From Desmodesmus armatus (Eukaryota; Chlorophyta; Chlorophyceae; Sphaeropleales; Scenedesmaceae), in the NCBI GenBank assembly GCA_007449985.2, contig VIIQ02000112.1:1-64000 (forward strand): DNA of 64,000 bases, in the 5' to 3' direction. Made by a program: the position numbers and the translations under genes. A model generated the notes under the pieces. It searched no databases, had not been told where the DNA came from, and was given only the letters and a program-made list of their open reading frames with translations. Below, piece after piece: positions 36,268 to 46,439 of the stretch. Every line of letters starts with the position of its first letter. Positions within the stretch are counted from its first letter, which is position 1.

Positions 36268-36804
36268 GCAGGGGCATCTGACTTCAAGAGTGGCCTGACA
36301 GTCCTATGCACGCCCTGCGTCCACAAGCAGCAGAGGACAAGGGGGGGGGTGGCTACTTGCAGCCTAGCTGTTGCAGTGGAGTTTTTGTTCCCACCCACCC
36401 TTGCCCGTTCTCCCTGCCTACAGCTGTGCCTGTGTTTCGTTCTTGACACCCGGCAGGGGGGAGGCATGGCAGTGGTGAACCACTGCAGTTGTTGTGTTGT
36501 GCAGTGGGGTTGCAGCAGCACCTCGGTGACGGAGGTCACGAGTAGGAGCCTTGCACCCTGCACAACCCTGCACAACCATTGAACTCCTGATGACCATCGA
36601 CAGCTGCTCAGGCCGATGCGCTGAAATTGCAGGCTATGCCAATGCGCTTTGTTGGTTGGGATGCCAGACGCTACAACAAGCCTGCAGGCCTGTACTGTAT
36701 GAGTAATGCCTGCCCCGCACTTATGATATGGTCACAACAGCGCTGCCATGCCGGGAAAGTATTGAAAAAGGCTGACCAGATAGAATATAGACTTATCATT
36801 TTGA

Positions 36805-36849
36805 ACGCAACGCACATGCGGGTTCTGACGCAACGCACATCGGGTTCTG
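36805..36849 (+). repeat. 22/23-bp tandem repeat upstream of RRM gene A
   Basis: ACGCAACGCACATGCGGGTT plus CTG at 36805-36827 is repeated at 36828-36849 with one base deleted. It lies about 200 bases upstream of the ATG, near a TATA-like ATATATT (36911-36917), and could be a promoter element. Confidence 0.6.
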
Positions 36850-37045
36850 ACCAAGACCGAACCCTACTTTCTTGAACGGTTTGATAAGGACCACACGGCA
36901 CCGTGTATGCATATATTGAGACTATTGTTTGCCATTGTATGCTTTAGACAGTCGAGACAGGTCAGACAGTTCAGCTCAACAACACTTCAGTCGGTTTCCT
37001 TCCCTCCTGGAAACACCGTTCACAAGAGGTAAACGTCACACCAAG

Positions 37046-38669
37046 ATGGTCTTTGTGGGCAACGCAGTCGCAATGGACATGACAGGGCTCGGCAATGGCC
37101 CAGCTGTTTCTGCCTCTGCACCAGCCCACATGCACACGAGCTGCGGCATGTATCAGGTAAGTTTCACCTGATGGCGTAAATTACTACATGTGCCCCACAC
37201 GCCACTGATGCCTGGCAATGCATATCCACGGCGCTGTGATTTGCTCTACTGCCAGCCATACGTCGGGACGTTTTGGTATTGCGGGCGATTGTCTTGTTAA
37301 ACGTCAGTGTTGCGCATGCTGTTTCACGCCCGCAGGCTGTCCTTGTCCCGAACCAGCCTCCCGCGGTGTCGATGGGTGTACCGGTTATGTGGACCAGCAC
37401 TCAGGACGTTGACGTCAACAGCGTACTCAGCCTGTCACCGCCCATGACTACAGTGCCTATGACATACCCAAGCATGGAGCACCTGATGGCGCAGCACAGC
37501 TGCTCACCACAGCACTACACAGAGGGCTCGACAAGCACAGTCTTCTTTGCAGGTGTGCAGGGCACCTGACACCACTGGCCAGCATACAGCTACTATGTTA
37601 GCATGCATAACAAGAATCATGTTCAGCATCAGGCACACAAGGCATACATGGCAGAACGAATAGACCAGCCTGGCACAATGACAGGTCACAGTTGGCATGA
37701 CAGGACACGCACAGACTGAACAACTGCCATGTGTATTGTTGTTTGCTGCTAGGCGTCACTCCCGTGGTGCCCACGGAGACATTGCTGAGCGTCTTTGCTC
37801 AGTTTGGGCGCGTGATGGACCTCAACCTCTTCCGCCCCTACAAGGGCTGCAGGACTAGCAAGGTCAGTCTTGCAGAAACCCACCCAACACCCACTCATCA
37901 CAGCTCTCTCTGCCTTGCCGGGCCTACTTCCATGAGCTTAACCACCTGCTGGTGTGGACTAACATTCATGACTGGGTGCTACTGCCGCAATGTACTGTTG
38001 ACACCCGCGGCACTTGCAGCAACATGCATGTCGGCTGCATTGCTTCAGCTGAAGTGTGCTGTGTGTATGCTTTGCAGGGCTGTGGGCTTGTGGTGTTTGC
38101 GCAGCACAGCGAGGCTGCTGCTGCCCTGGAGACCCTCAACGGCCGCTTTGTCTGGCCGGGCGCACGCTCCCCCATGGTCATTGTGAGTGATACTGGGCTG
38201 TATTCCGTGCCTAGTGGAATGCCCTGTGCTGCAGGAAGCTATGCAGCTGGTTGTGCACACAGTTGCTTGAGTTTGTGTCAAGCATGCGCACATGCCATCC
38301 CTAGTAACCTGTCACAAGTGTTTCCGCGTGATCAGCACATCATTAACCCAACCTTGTGGGACAGCCCTCAGCACAGCTGATGCTGCTATCGCCTTGGAAG
38401 CTGAAACTGATCATAGGTGGCACCCTCTACACCCCCCTGATAATGATATGTTTGTGTACCTGCTGCTGACCCTGCAGGAGTGGTGCGACCCCAGCAAGCA
38501 ACACAAGAGGAAGCGGGCCCAGCCCCTGACTCCCTCTGTCCTGCAGCAGGTCCTGGCCTACCAGCCACACGGCATGTCCTGCATGCCTGGCCTCATGCCC
38601 GCCACATCCTTCAACATGGGCTACATGGCTGATGGCAACGCAGGTCGCCTCATGATGCCTGGCTACTGA
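37046..38669 (+). CDS. Single-RRM RNA-binding protein, paralogue A
   Basis: Five exons: 37046-37156, 37336-37552, 37753-37862, 38078-38182 and 38478-38669, giving 244 residues. A Met/Pro/Ser-rich N-terminus of about 100 residues precedes one RRM. RNP2-like STVFFAGVTP is followed by LLSVFAQFGRVMDLNLFRP, RNP1-like GCGLVVFAQHSEAAAALETL and LNGRFVWPGARSPMVIEW. The last strand runs into CDPSKQHKRKRAQPL, resembling the end of CELF/FCA-type RRMs. The tail is Met/Gly-rich and ends RLMMPGY. It probably binds RNA in the nucleus or cytoplasm; the target is unknown. The ATG sits in AAGATGG and is preceded by a TATA-like element. Paralogue B lies 6 kb downstream in the same direction. Confidence 0.88.
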
Positions 38670-41600
38670 CAACGTGGCGACATGACCACAAGGGGGCAGG
38701 GCTGGGTGGTGGGGGAATGTGTGGGTGCGTCCTTTCTAGGCACCAGTTTGCCATGCGGCGGGGTAGGAGAGTAGGTGTGCGCTTGTGTGCTGTGCGTGCG
38801 AATCTCCTGGCGACACCTGCATTGCGAAAGATACTTTGTGGCTGTTGACAGTCATTCTAAACCAGCAGGGAGTGGGCCATTGTGTGCTGTCTGCACCTGA
38901 AGTGTAGTGGGTTGCACACCAGAAGTAGCCAACAGGGCGGGCGGGCAAAGCTACCGGAAGCTACTTGCCGTGGTGGTTACTTGAACACCCCGTGCCAAAG
39001 ACACATGCATTGTGAGTGCATGTGTGGTGTGTGGGTGTGTGGGGTGTTCCCTGTGCTGCACCCTTCGGCCCTTTGCGGCTGTGTGGCCAGAATTTTCGAC
39101 ATATGTATGGCGCTACTTTCAAAATGTGTTCACTGTGTACTGCTGGCATGTGGGCTGCAACTTGAGCTTGTTGCCTGCCCAGCACTGCACTGAGCATGGC
39201 TTGTCCCCTGTTTTGTTGGGCTGCCCAAGGATGCTGCTGTCCAAGCAGCATCCTGTGTACTGCTGCAACCCATCTTCCACAGCCATGCTGGGCCCCCTTT
39301 AGGTTGCTTGTTCTGGACCTGCACAATCCTTTCTGGGGTGTGTTGGCCTTTTGTGCGGCTGCTTTTGTTTGCACTGGCCAGTGCGAGATGGCGTCTGGCA
39401 GTGTGGGCGTCCGTCCGCGTGCTTGGAGAGCAGAGCAGCACTTGTTAGCCTACACCGTTCGGCTTATGCCGTCTGCTGCTTCTGTCTGCAAGGTGGGATA
39501 GGTCAGTCTGTGACTGCAATTTCCGTCTATCAGTACTCTATGGAGGGCAGTCCTCCAGTCCAACTGCTGCAACCCAGCAGGAATGCTTCTGCATTAATCA
39601 ATCCCAGTACGGTAGGGTGCATCACTTGTGTGAAGGTTGTGGTGTGCTTATCGTTTGTTGGATCAGCCGCGCAAGGCTGGTGGATTGTTTCTAGATAGGG
39701 AGGCTGTGTGGCCGTGGCGCAGCCAGCCATGGCGGGGTTTGGGAGAGTGCCGAAACCCTGAGTGCCGTAATGAGCCAGTATGGCGCGGCCTGGATGCTTA
39801 GGGCGCTGGTAGCACAGCAATGCACACTGCCCGTTGTCTCCAACCATCACGGCTGCCAGCAGCACTTGGCTCGTTGCATGAGAGCCCCCCTGTGCCTCAT
39901 GCGGTATGAAGCACTGTGTCGGCAGGAGAACCGTGCCTGTCGTCCTGGCCTGCCTATCTGCACTGCAAGTCGGCCAGCAGCTGATTTTGCTTGCTTGGCC
40001 TGCACCCTGTGTTCCAACCTGTCTGGCTGTGTCAAACTCAGTTGTGTGCTATGTAGGGCCTTCACTCGTTATCTGTTTGAGCTTGCTATGTCGATGCTTA
40101 TACTGTTTGTGAGGGCCTGTTATGGCCTCCAGTAACTTCTTGTGCACCCTGTGCCTGGCCGTATGGTCACCATGCCGGTGTCTGTGCGCACTTTCCCTGG
40201 AGCGTCTTATGGTATCTATGCGTACTGTGGTCCTTGGGACCCTTCAGCTTGCATCACTGGCCGGTTGCCTGCTGTGTTGACTCCTGTGCGTATGTATGAG
40301 CCTGTAGGCGGGTATATGCCTGGCCAAAGTGCTGCACAGGAGGATGGGGTTCTGCCGGATGCACACACCCTGGAATGCTTGCTGCTCTGTTTGGAGCCCC
40401 CTTACTCCAGCCCCAGTAGGTAGTTGTTGCTGTTGGTCTGTTTGCCAGTCGGACTGCAGCAGCAGGCAATCCAATGTGCCAGCCACGTGGCAGGAATATG
40501 TCACACTGTTCAGGCACCCGCATGCCAACTTCTTGAGCTGATGAAACTGCGGACGCTGCCGAGCGACGTGTGTGCTGCGCTGCTTGCACAGCTGTCTGGC
40601 AGCGTTGTCCGATACTCCGATGCAGCCGTATGCAGTGCTGTCCATGGAGAAATATGGCAGCCGCTGCTGATGTCACCATCGCCAGCACCTCATGTCTTTC
40701 TATGAGCGGTCCTCTGGCAGGCGTTGCTGGTAGTTATGGCGTCCTTTTTTGGTTGGTGTCTTACACTTTACCGCTGGCTTGGGTTGGCTGGGTGCAGCTT
40801 CGAGCACCAATTGTTTGCAATTAGCAGTTTCGGGGCATCAGCTTCTGCCATGGCACAAAGGACACTTGCGCTCAAGCTTGAATACCAGACGGCTCGTGCA
40901 GTTGTTGTGTTGTGCTCATGCTGTCAACCTCGTGCACACCAAGTGTGGGCCTATATGGGAACCGCCAGGACGGCTGCTGCTAAGCAGCTAGAGAGAGAGA
41001 TGGATGTAGGCATGTGCTAGGTGCCGTTCTTGTGTGTTCTTGCGGTGAGAAAGTGCACGTGCCTGCGTTACAGGTGTCTGGCTTGGCCAGGGACCTTGCT
41101 ATTGTGTGCCCTGCTGGTGCGGGTGCCAATGTCCTGTTAGCGGGCCTTTGATGACAGTTTCTGGCTTCTCGACCCCCCAACAATGCCAGAATGGCACAAA
41201 GGACACTTGCGCTTCTTGCAAGGAAATGCTGCTTCAAGACTAGGGTAGCCATGGGCGTTGACAATGCTGTGAGAGGCACAGAGGCACATCGACTGTGCCA
41301 CCGATCGCAAGGATCCCGCCAACTGATGCAGGTGAAAGGCGAGCTGGTTGTGTTGCATGTTGAAGCAGCCCAAGTATGATGTGGCTGCTGCACACTGAAG
41401 AAAGTGTGCCAGCTGTGCTTGTTTGATTGAGGTGCCGAGCAGGTGTCTCCAAGCTTGAGATCACAAGAAGGGTCATATGTGTGTGTGGTGTGTTTGTGTT
41501 TGTGCGCAGCTTACAGGCTGTACACCAGGGCTGTGACCGTCTTGTCTGTTGGCTATGCTGTTTGGGGTTTCCTTACGTCATCACATGTGGTGGCATGATG

Positions 41601-42290
41601 CATATCTCCAGTAGGGCAGTGTGCACCCAGGCATCACTGATGGCACAGGCCATACCCTGGCGTGATCTGAGTGACCCTCGTGATTGCCAGCTCTGTTGTG
41701 TTGGCTGACATCTGGTCTGCAGGGTCCTTTACCTAGCCAGACATGCTGCATGACTGCTGCCGTCAGAGGCCCCTGCATGTGCACTTCAGGGTGTCTGGAC
41801 ACTGGCGTTTGCCCGTGCATGTGGCTTGTTGTAGGGTCAGGCAGCATTGCATCTGCAGCCGTCATGTCGCATCAGCCGGCTTTGATCTGGATGACACAAT
41901 CGTGGCCCCGGCAACTGGCAATCAGCCAATTGGGGCCCCTCACGGTGAGCCTCTATCTGGTGTGGTCTTCTTGCAGGAGTGCTGCCGTAGTTGTGATGGC
42001 GGCAGCAGTAGACCCCTTTCATTTCCCCAACAGCCTGATTGATAAGCGTGCCACAAGATGGGCAGCCAAGTGACTGGCTAGCTTTGGCATGGCTTTTGGC
42101 TCAATCGGCTGATCCCTCATCTTCAGTTATCTCTCATCACCGCATGCCAGGCTTGGGTTGCTGACCGCCCAGCCTGGGGTTTCATTCATCATGGCAGCAG
42201 CTTCCCGCACACCAGCTGTGCGATGTGCTCCCCACTTTCTGGCTGTGTTTTTTGACTGACTACAGCAGCTTTTGGTGCTTGACCGCTGAG
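38670..42290 (+). other. Gene-poor T/G-rich block downstream of RRM A
   Basis: 3.6 kb with strong T/G bias on the + strand, like sense-strand introns and UTRs elsewhere in the window. It contains a small perfect hairpin (AGGATGCTGC at 39228-39237 with its complement just downstream) and a 23-bp direct repeat ATGGCACAAAGGACACTTGC plus GCT near 40850 and 41190. Open frames are short and family-free. It could be a very long 3' UTR, a non-coding transcript, or a decayed gene. Confidence 0.4.
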
Positions 42291-42653
42291 GTTTTCACCT
42301 AGGGCCTGCTTGTGATCGCGTGGGCGCTGTTCCTGCAGGCTCCACCAAGCTTGGTTGGGACCTTGACTGCCCAGCCCTGCTTTTGACAGGGTTTGCATGG
42401 CAACAGCTCGTCCACGTTGACATGCTGTGTGATCTGCCATTCCTGCCCATCTCCTCCCAGCTGTGCGCCAGTTTTCACCTAGGGCCTGCTTGTGATCGCG
42501 TGGGCGCTGTTCCTGCAGGCTCCACCAAGCTTGGTTGGGACCTTGACTGCCCAGCCCTGCTTTTGACAGGGTTTGCATGGCAACAGCTCGTCCACGTTGA
42601 CATGCTGTGTGATCTGCCATTCCTGCCCATCTCCTCCCAGCTGTGCGCCAGTT
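42291..42653 (+). repeat. 180-bp exact tandem duplication
   Basis: The two 180-bp units are identical base for base (for example AGGGCCTGCTTGTGATCGCG at 42301 and 42481). Both frames stay open because 180 is a multiple of three, but no family motif is encoded. The identity points to a very recent event or an assembly artefact. Confidence 0.95.
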
Positions 42654-43051
42654 GACGGGAAGAGGATCAGTTGCAGGGCTGACAACTTGTCAGACAGGCA
42701 ATGACTGACCCGACAGAGCCTCGTGCAGGCTGGGTTGCTGATTACCCAGCCTAGCACGATATGTGACAGGCAAGCATCACAGCAGCCGACTGCAGCCACC
42801 ATAGGGCAGGCACTCAACACCATTGGTGGTGGGGGCCTGTCCTACCACCCTCCTGGCTTTCTTGCCCTCTATTGGTGGGATGCTGGGTGGGGCGGTGCTG
42901 CGGTTAGCTGTGTGAGGTGTGAGGGGTCTGGGGAAAAAGTAGTTGAATGCTTAGATCCCTTGTGTATGGTGCTTGCAGAGTGATGATTACCGCTGCTAAG
43001 GCGATTGCAGTGTAACAAACACGCACCACATCCACTTGAGAAATGTGCAAT

Positions 43052-43083
43052 GGCGTGGCCCTGACCCAATTTAGTAGTAGTAG
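43052..43083 (+). mobile_element. (TAG)n-tailed dispersed repeat, copy 3 (5'-truncated)
   Basis: GGCGTGGCCCTGACCCAATT followed by four TAG triplets: the last 20 bp of the copy-1 unit plus tail, with one substitution. Confidence 0.55.
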
Positions 43084-44852
43084 CAATGGCCCAGACATAA
43101 CCACCAGCCTTCTCCGAGAGTAGGTTGGAGTCCACCAGCAGCCGCCAGAGCACTTTGTAGTAGGTATGTGCACACACGAGCCACTGTGGACAGCACACAC
43201 CCTGCAACTGTGCGGGCCCATGCAATGCTTTCTCACGGCGACAAACAAACCAGTACACAGCCTGAGTACTTGAAGAACAACAAGTGTCCTCTGCGGCTGC
43301 AAATCGTGCCAGGCAGTGCCTATCTTCGCCTGGGAATACTGAAACCTGCACAGCAGCTGTACATTGAACCCCTCTGTATCTAAGGCCATCACTCCTATGC
43401 ACCTCAGTGTAGGTACACATTTTCAAACGCAGCTGTAGCAATGAAGGGTGCAGTTAGTACTCAGGAATGAATAGATAAATCGCCACTCAAACAATCACTT
43501 TACGTAGTCAGTGAAGTCAACACCCTTGTCAGACGTCCACCTCAGCTGCAGCTGCAGCTGCAGCTACAGCTGTACCAGCCGTACATTGTCGTGACGGCAC
43601 TGCCTGTGCCACACTCGGGTTGAACACTCCCTGTGTCTACACTCACACAACACGGCTGGCAGCAGCAGCTACCCGCAGCTCCTACCTGATCAGCAGTCAT
43701 GTGGCCACCACTCTGTAGCTTGGCTGCACCCCTTGCCTATTCACATTCACTAAAACAGCACTGTAGCTGACACTGATGCCCTGCCAGGGTAATTAGTTAG
43801 GTAATTAGTTTGGCCCAATTTGAAGTGTGACAGTGGTCTGGTGATGTGACACCTTTTCCATGGTCTGGCCATCGAATAATGGCTGGCCGTGCATGGTTAG
43901 CGTATGACCAGCTGCACAGGCCTGCCCAGCAGCCGTGAGTTATATGTCTGTTTTTTTGACGCTGGTAACGTCTTGTGCTAAGGCATTGCTCATACTGAGC
44001 GTTGGGATGCAGCTCTCTCTGTTGGTCATTCCGTTCCTGACGTGACATGTCACGCCACGTGCAGACACTGTACTGGTTCCAGGGCCTCTGCTTGTGCAAT
44101 AGCAAGAGGTGCAATAAATGCAGGTGAACTTGTGAGCGTGTGCGTTCAGGCCTGCCGTGATGGCATGGGCGTCAATGGACCCAACCATTAGGGGCCGGTT
44201 AGCACCACAGAACGCTTTCTTAGCCCGACCAAACGACAATTATCTTTATGAAAATTTCTTTGTATGTATTTCCTCCAGGGCCCACGCTCTCTAGTGCAAT
44301 AACCCATTTACCAGTCATTTTTTGCTGAGCTGCAACTCCGGGTCAATTTTCAGAGCGCTTCCACACCCCTCTTGCAGCCATTCCCAATCAGCAATACCCA
44401 GAGACTGCAGCAACATTCAGTCGCGGCTCGTGTGTTCTTCAGTCGCACGTGTGTTCTGAGGTCGGTGCCTGCGCTGTCCCAATCAACATTTTTATAGATA
44501 TGCTGATCTAGACTCAAATCATTGTCTTTCAGCCTGTGTGGTGACGACCCACTCGCAGTCCCTGCCTCTCCCCTGCCAGTGGCCTTAACAAGGAGTCGTT
44601 CTTCACACCGCATTATAAAGGCTTTGAAGGACTTCATCGAATGGGCGTGCTTGATATGAGCCGTGAGCCCCTGGACAGGTGGGCTAATCGCTGTTGCTGC
44701 TGTAGCATGCGTTGCCCCATCACCACTGCTTGCTTCCTCGCCCTCGAATCAGCTTTATAATCGCTGACTTGTTTTTCTTCTGGTCGCTGCAGCTGGTGCA
44801 AATGCAGTTGCAGCTGCTGCCAGCAGGTAGTAACACCCTTGGGTGTCTACAG
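43084..44852. other. Interval upstream of RRM gene B
   Basis: The part to about 43.8 kb is A/C-rich on the + strand, suggesting minus-strand transcription. On the minus strand at roughly 43090-43165 a codon-like stretch reads KVLWRLLVDSNLLSEKAGG, which I cannot assign. A (GCAGCT)n tract lies near 43545-43570. An ATG-initiated 95-codon minus frame (44637-44350) has balanced composition but no recognised domain. The right end must contain the promoter and unresolved first exon of RRM B. Confidence 0.35.
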
Positions 44853-46373
44853 TGCTACAGCGGGTTGATGCGACTGTTTCTCAAGCATTCTCCAGCCCTG
44901 CTGCCACCCCGCAGCCAATGGTGCAGATACTGTGCAGTCCTGTCAGCAGCAACGCTGCTCAAAACTGGTTACCCGGAGCAGCTGTGCAGTTTGGCCCCGT
45001 GGCAACAGCACAGCAGTATGTTTTGCAGCCCCAGCTGCCCCAGCACCAGCCTGCCACTGCAGGCTTTGCCATCCAGCCACAGTGGCACTCCCAGCAGCAG
45101 TCACTGCCCACCGCAATCTTTTTTGCGGGTGTCACTCCTGTGGCTGATGGGCAGCGGTTGCGGTTGCTGTTCTCCCAGTTTGGTCAGGTGGAGGACCTCA
45201 ACCTGTTCCGGCCCTACAACGGATGCAGGACGAGCAAGGTGAGCTTGGAGTTGACATACGGAGAGAGGCAGGTATTTGGTCATGAGGCACACAGGCTTGA
45301 CCAGGCAGAGTGATGTTGATTGTGCCCTGCATCTTGAGATACCTCCCACGCACGGGTCCCACCTACTTTGGACCCTTCTTTTTGGTGACAACAGCTGACG
45401 TTTGCAAGCACAAGCGCCTTTGCAGACTCATGGAAGCCCACACATGGGCTGTCAATTTACATAATACACGATAAGTATCATGTACCAAATGTCTGTGACT
45501 ACCGGTATTGTTCATGTATCAACAGCCAATACACAGCAATCACAGGCTTTGATGCAAGTCGGGCTTCCTGCGTACCATGTCTTGTGTGCAGGGCTGTGGA
45601 ATCGTGGTGTTTGCCCAGCACAGCGAGGCTGCTGCCGCTCTGGAGACCCTCAACGGGCGCTTTGTCTGGCCGGGCGCACGTTCACCCATGGTCATTGTGA
45701 GTGATACTGGGCTTGACTGTGCTACAGTGCATTTGATTTGAATTGAATTTGAACCCTGCAGGCAGTAGCCAATCCAGTGGCACATGCACACACTCAGGGG
45801 CCCAAGCAGTGGCTTGTGGGTCCTCCGCAGGACAGCAGGCAGGGGTCAGCAGCGTCCTTGCTGCAGCTGCCCGCACCTGACACAGTGTCCTTGCTAGTAG
45901 CCAGCACATACGGTGCCTGACACACGCAGTCACTCCATGTCTCAGTGTCTCACACACATGCGGCCCCGCCGTGCGGCCAGCACCCCCACCGTCTCCCAGT
46001 GACGAAACAGCCCTCCGCACAGCTGGCATGTGGGGCAGTGTGCCTGAGCACCTTTTGGCCAAAAGCTCCACCTGTAGTCTGAAACCAGGGAGCTCACGAT
46101 ACTGTCTGTCTGCCTGCTGCCGATGCTTCACCCCTGCAGGAGTGGTGTGACCCCAACAAGCAGCACAAGAAGAAGCGGGCCCAGCCCCTGACTGGCAACA
46201 TCTTCATCAACCAAGGCCCTCAGATGCAGACCATGCAGCAGTACGTGGCACACCCGCTGCAGGGTCAGCAGCAGCTCCCCCAGCAGCCGTTTGTGCTGCC
46301 TGGCACGATCCCCATGATGGGCCACGAGCTTGCTCCCATGCAGTTGGCTTATGTGAACCAGCGCGTGTTCTAG
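44853..46373 (+). CDS. Single-RRM RNA-binding protein, paralogue B (5' end unresolved)
   Basis: Secure exons: up to 45238, 45592-45696 and 46140-46373. The first listed exon begins near an acceptor at 44852 or 44860. An in-frame stop lies at 44828-44830, so an upstream exon with the ATG is needed but was not found. After a Gln/Pro/Ala-rich stretch the RRM reads TAIFFAGVTPVADGQ, LLFSQFGQVEDLNLFRPYNG, GCGIVVFAQHSEAAAALETL and MVIEWCDPNKQHKKKRAQ. A Gln/Met-rich tail ends YVNQRVF. It lacks the intron that splits FFAG/VTP in paralogue A. The 105-nt exon is nearly identical between A and B, and the identity continues 17 bases into the following intron. Probable RNA-binding regulator, target unknown. 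Confidence 0.8.
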
Positions 46374-46439
46374 GGTGCACGCACAGAGTATGGCCTTGGT
46401 GAGTCAGCGTGTGTTCTAGGGTGCATGCCCAGAGTATGC
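46359..46439 (+). repeat. 45-bp tandem duplication across the RRM B stop codon
   Basis: CAGCG(C/T)GTGTTCTAGGGTGC occurs with its flank at 46359 and again at 46404, so the final codons, TAG and start of the 3' UTR are duplicated. Confidence 0.8.

Noticed and set aside
43545..43570. GCAGCT-rich palindromic tract as a binding-site cluster
   Set aside because: Simple hexanucleotide repeat; no evidence beyond low complexity.
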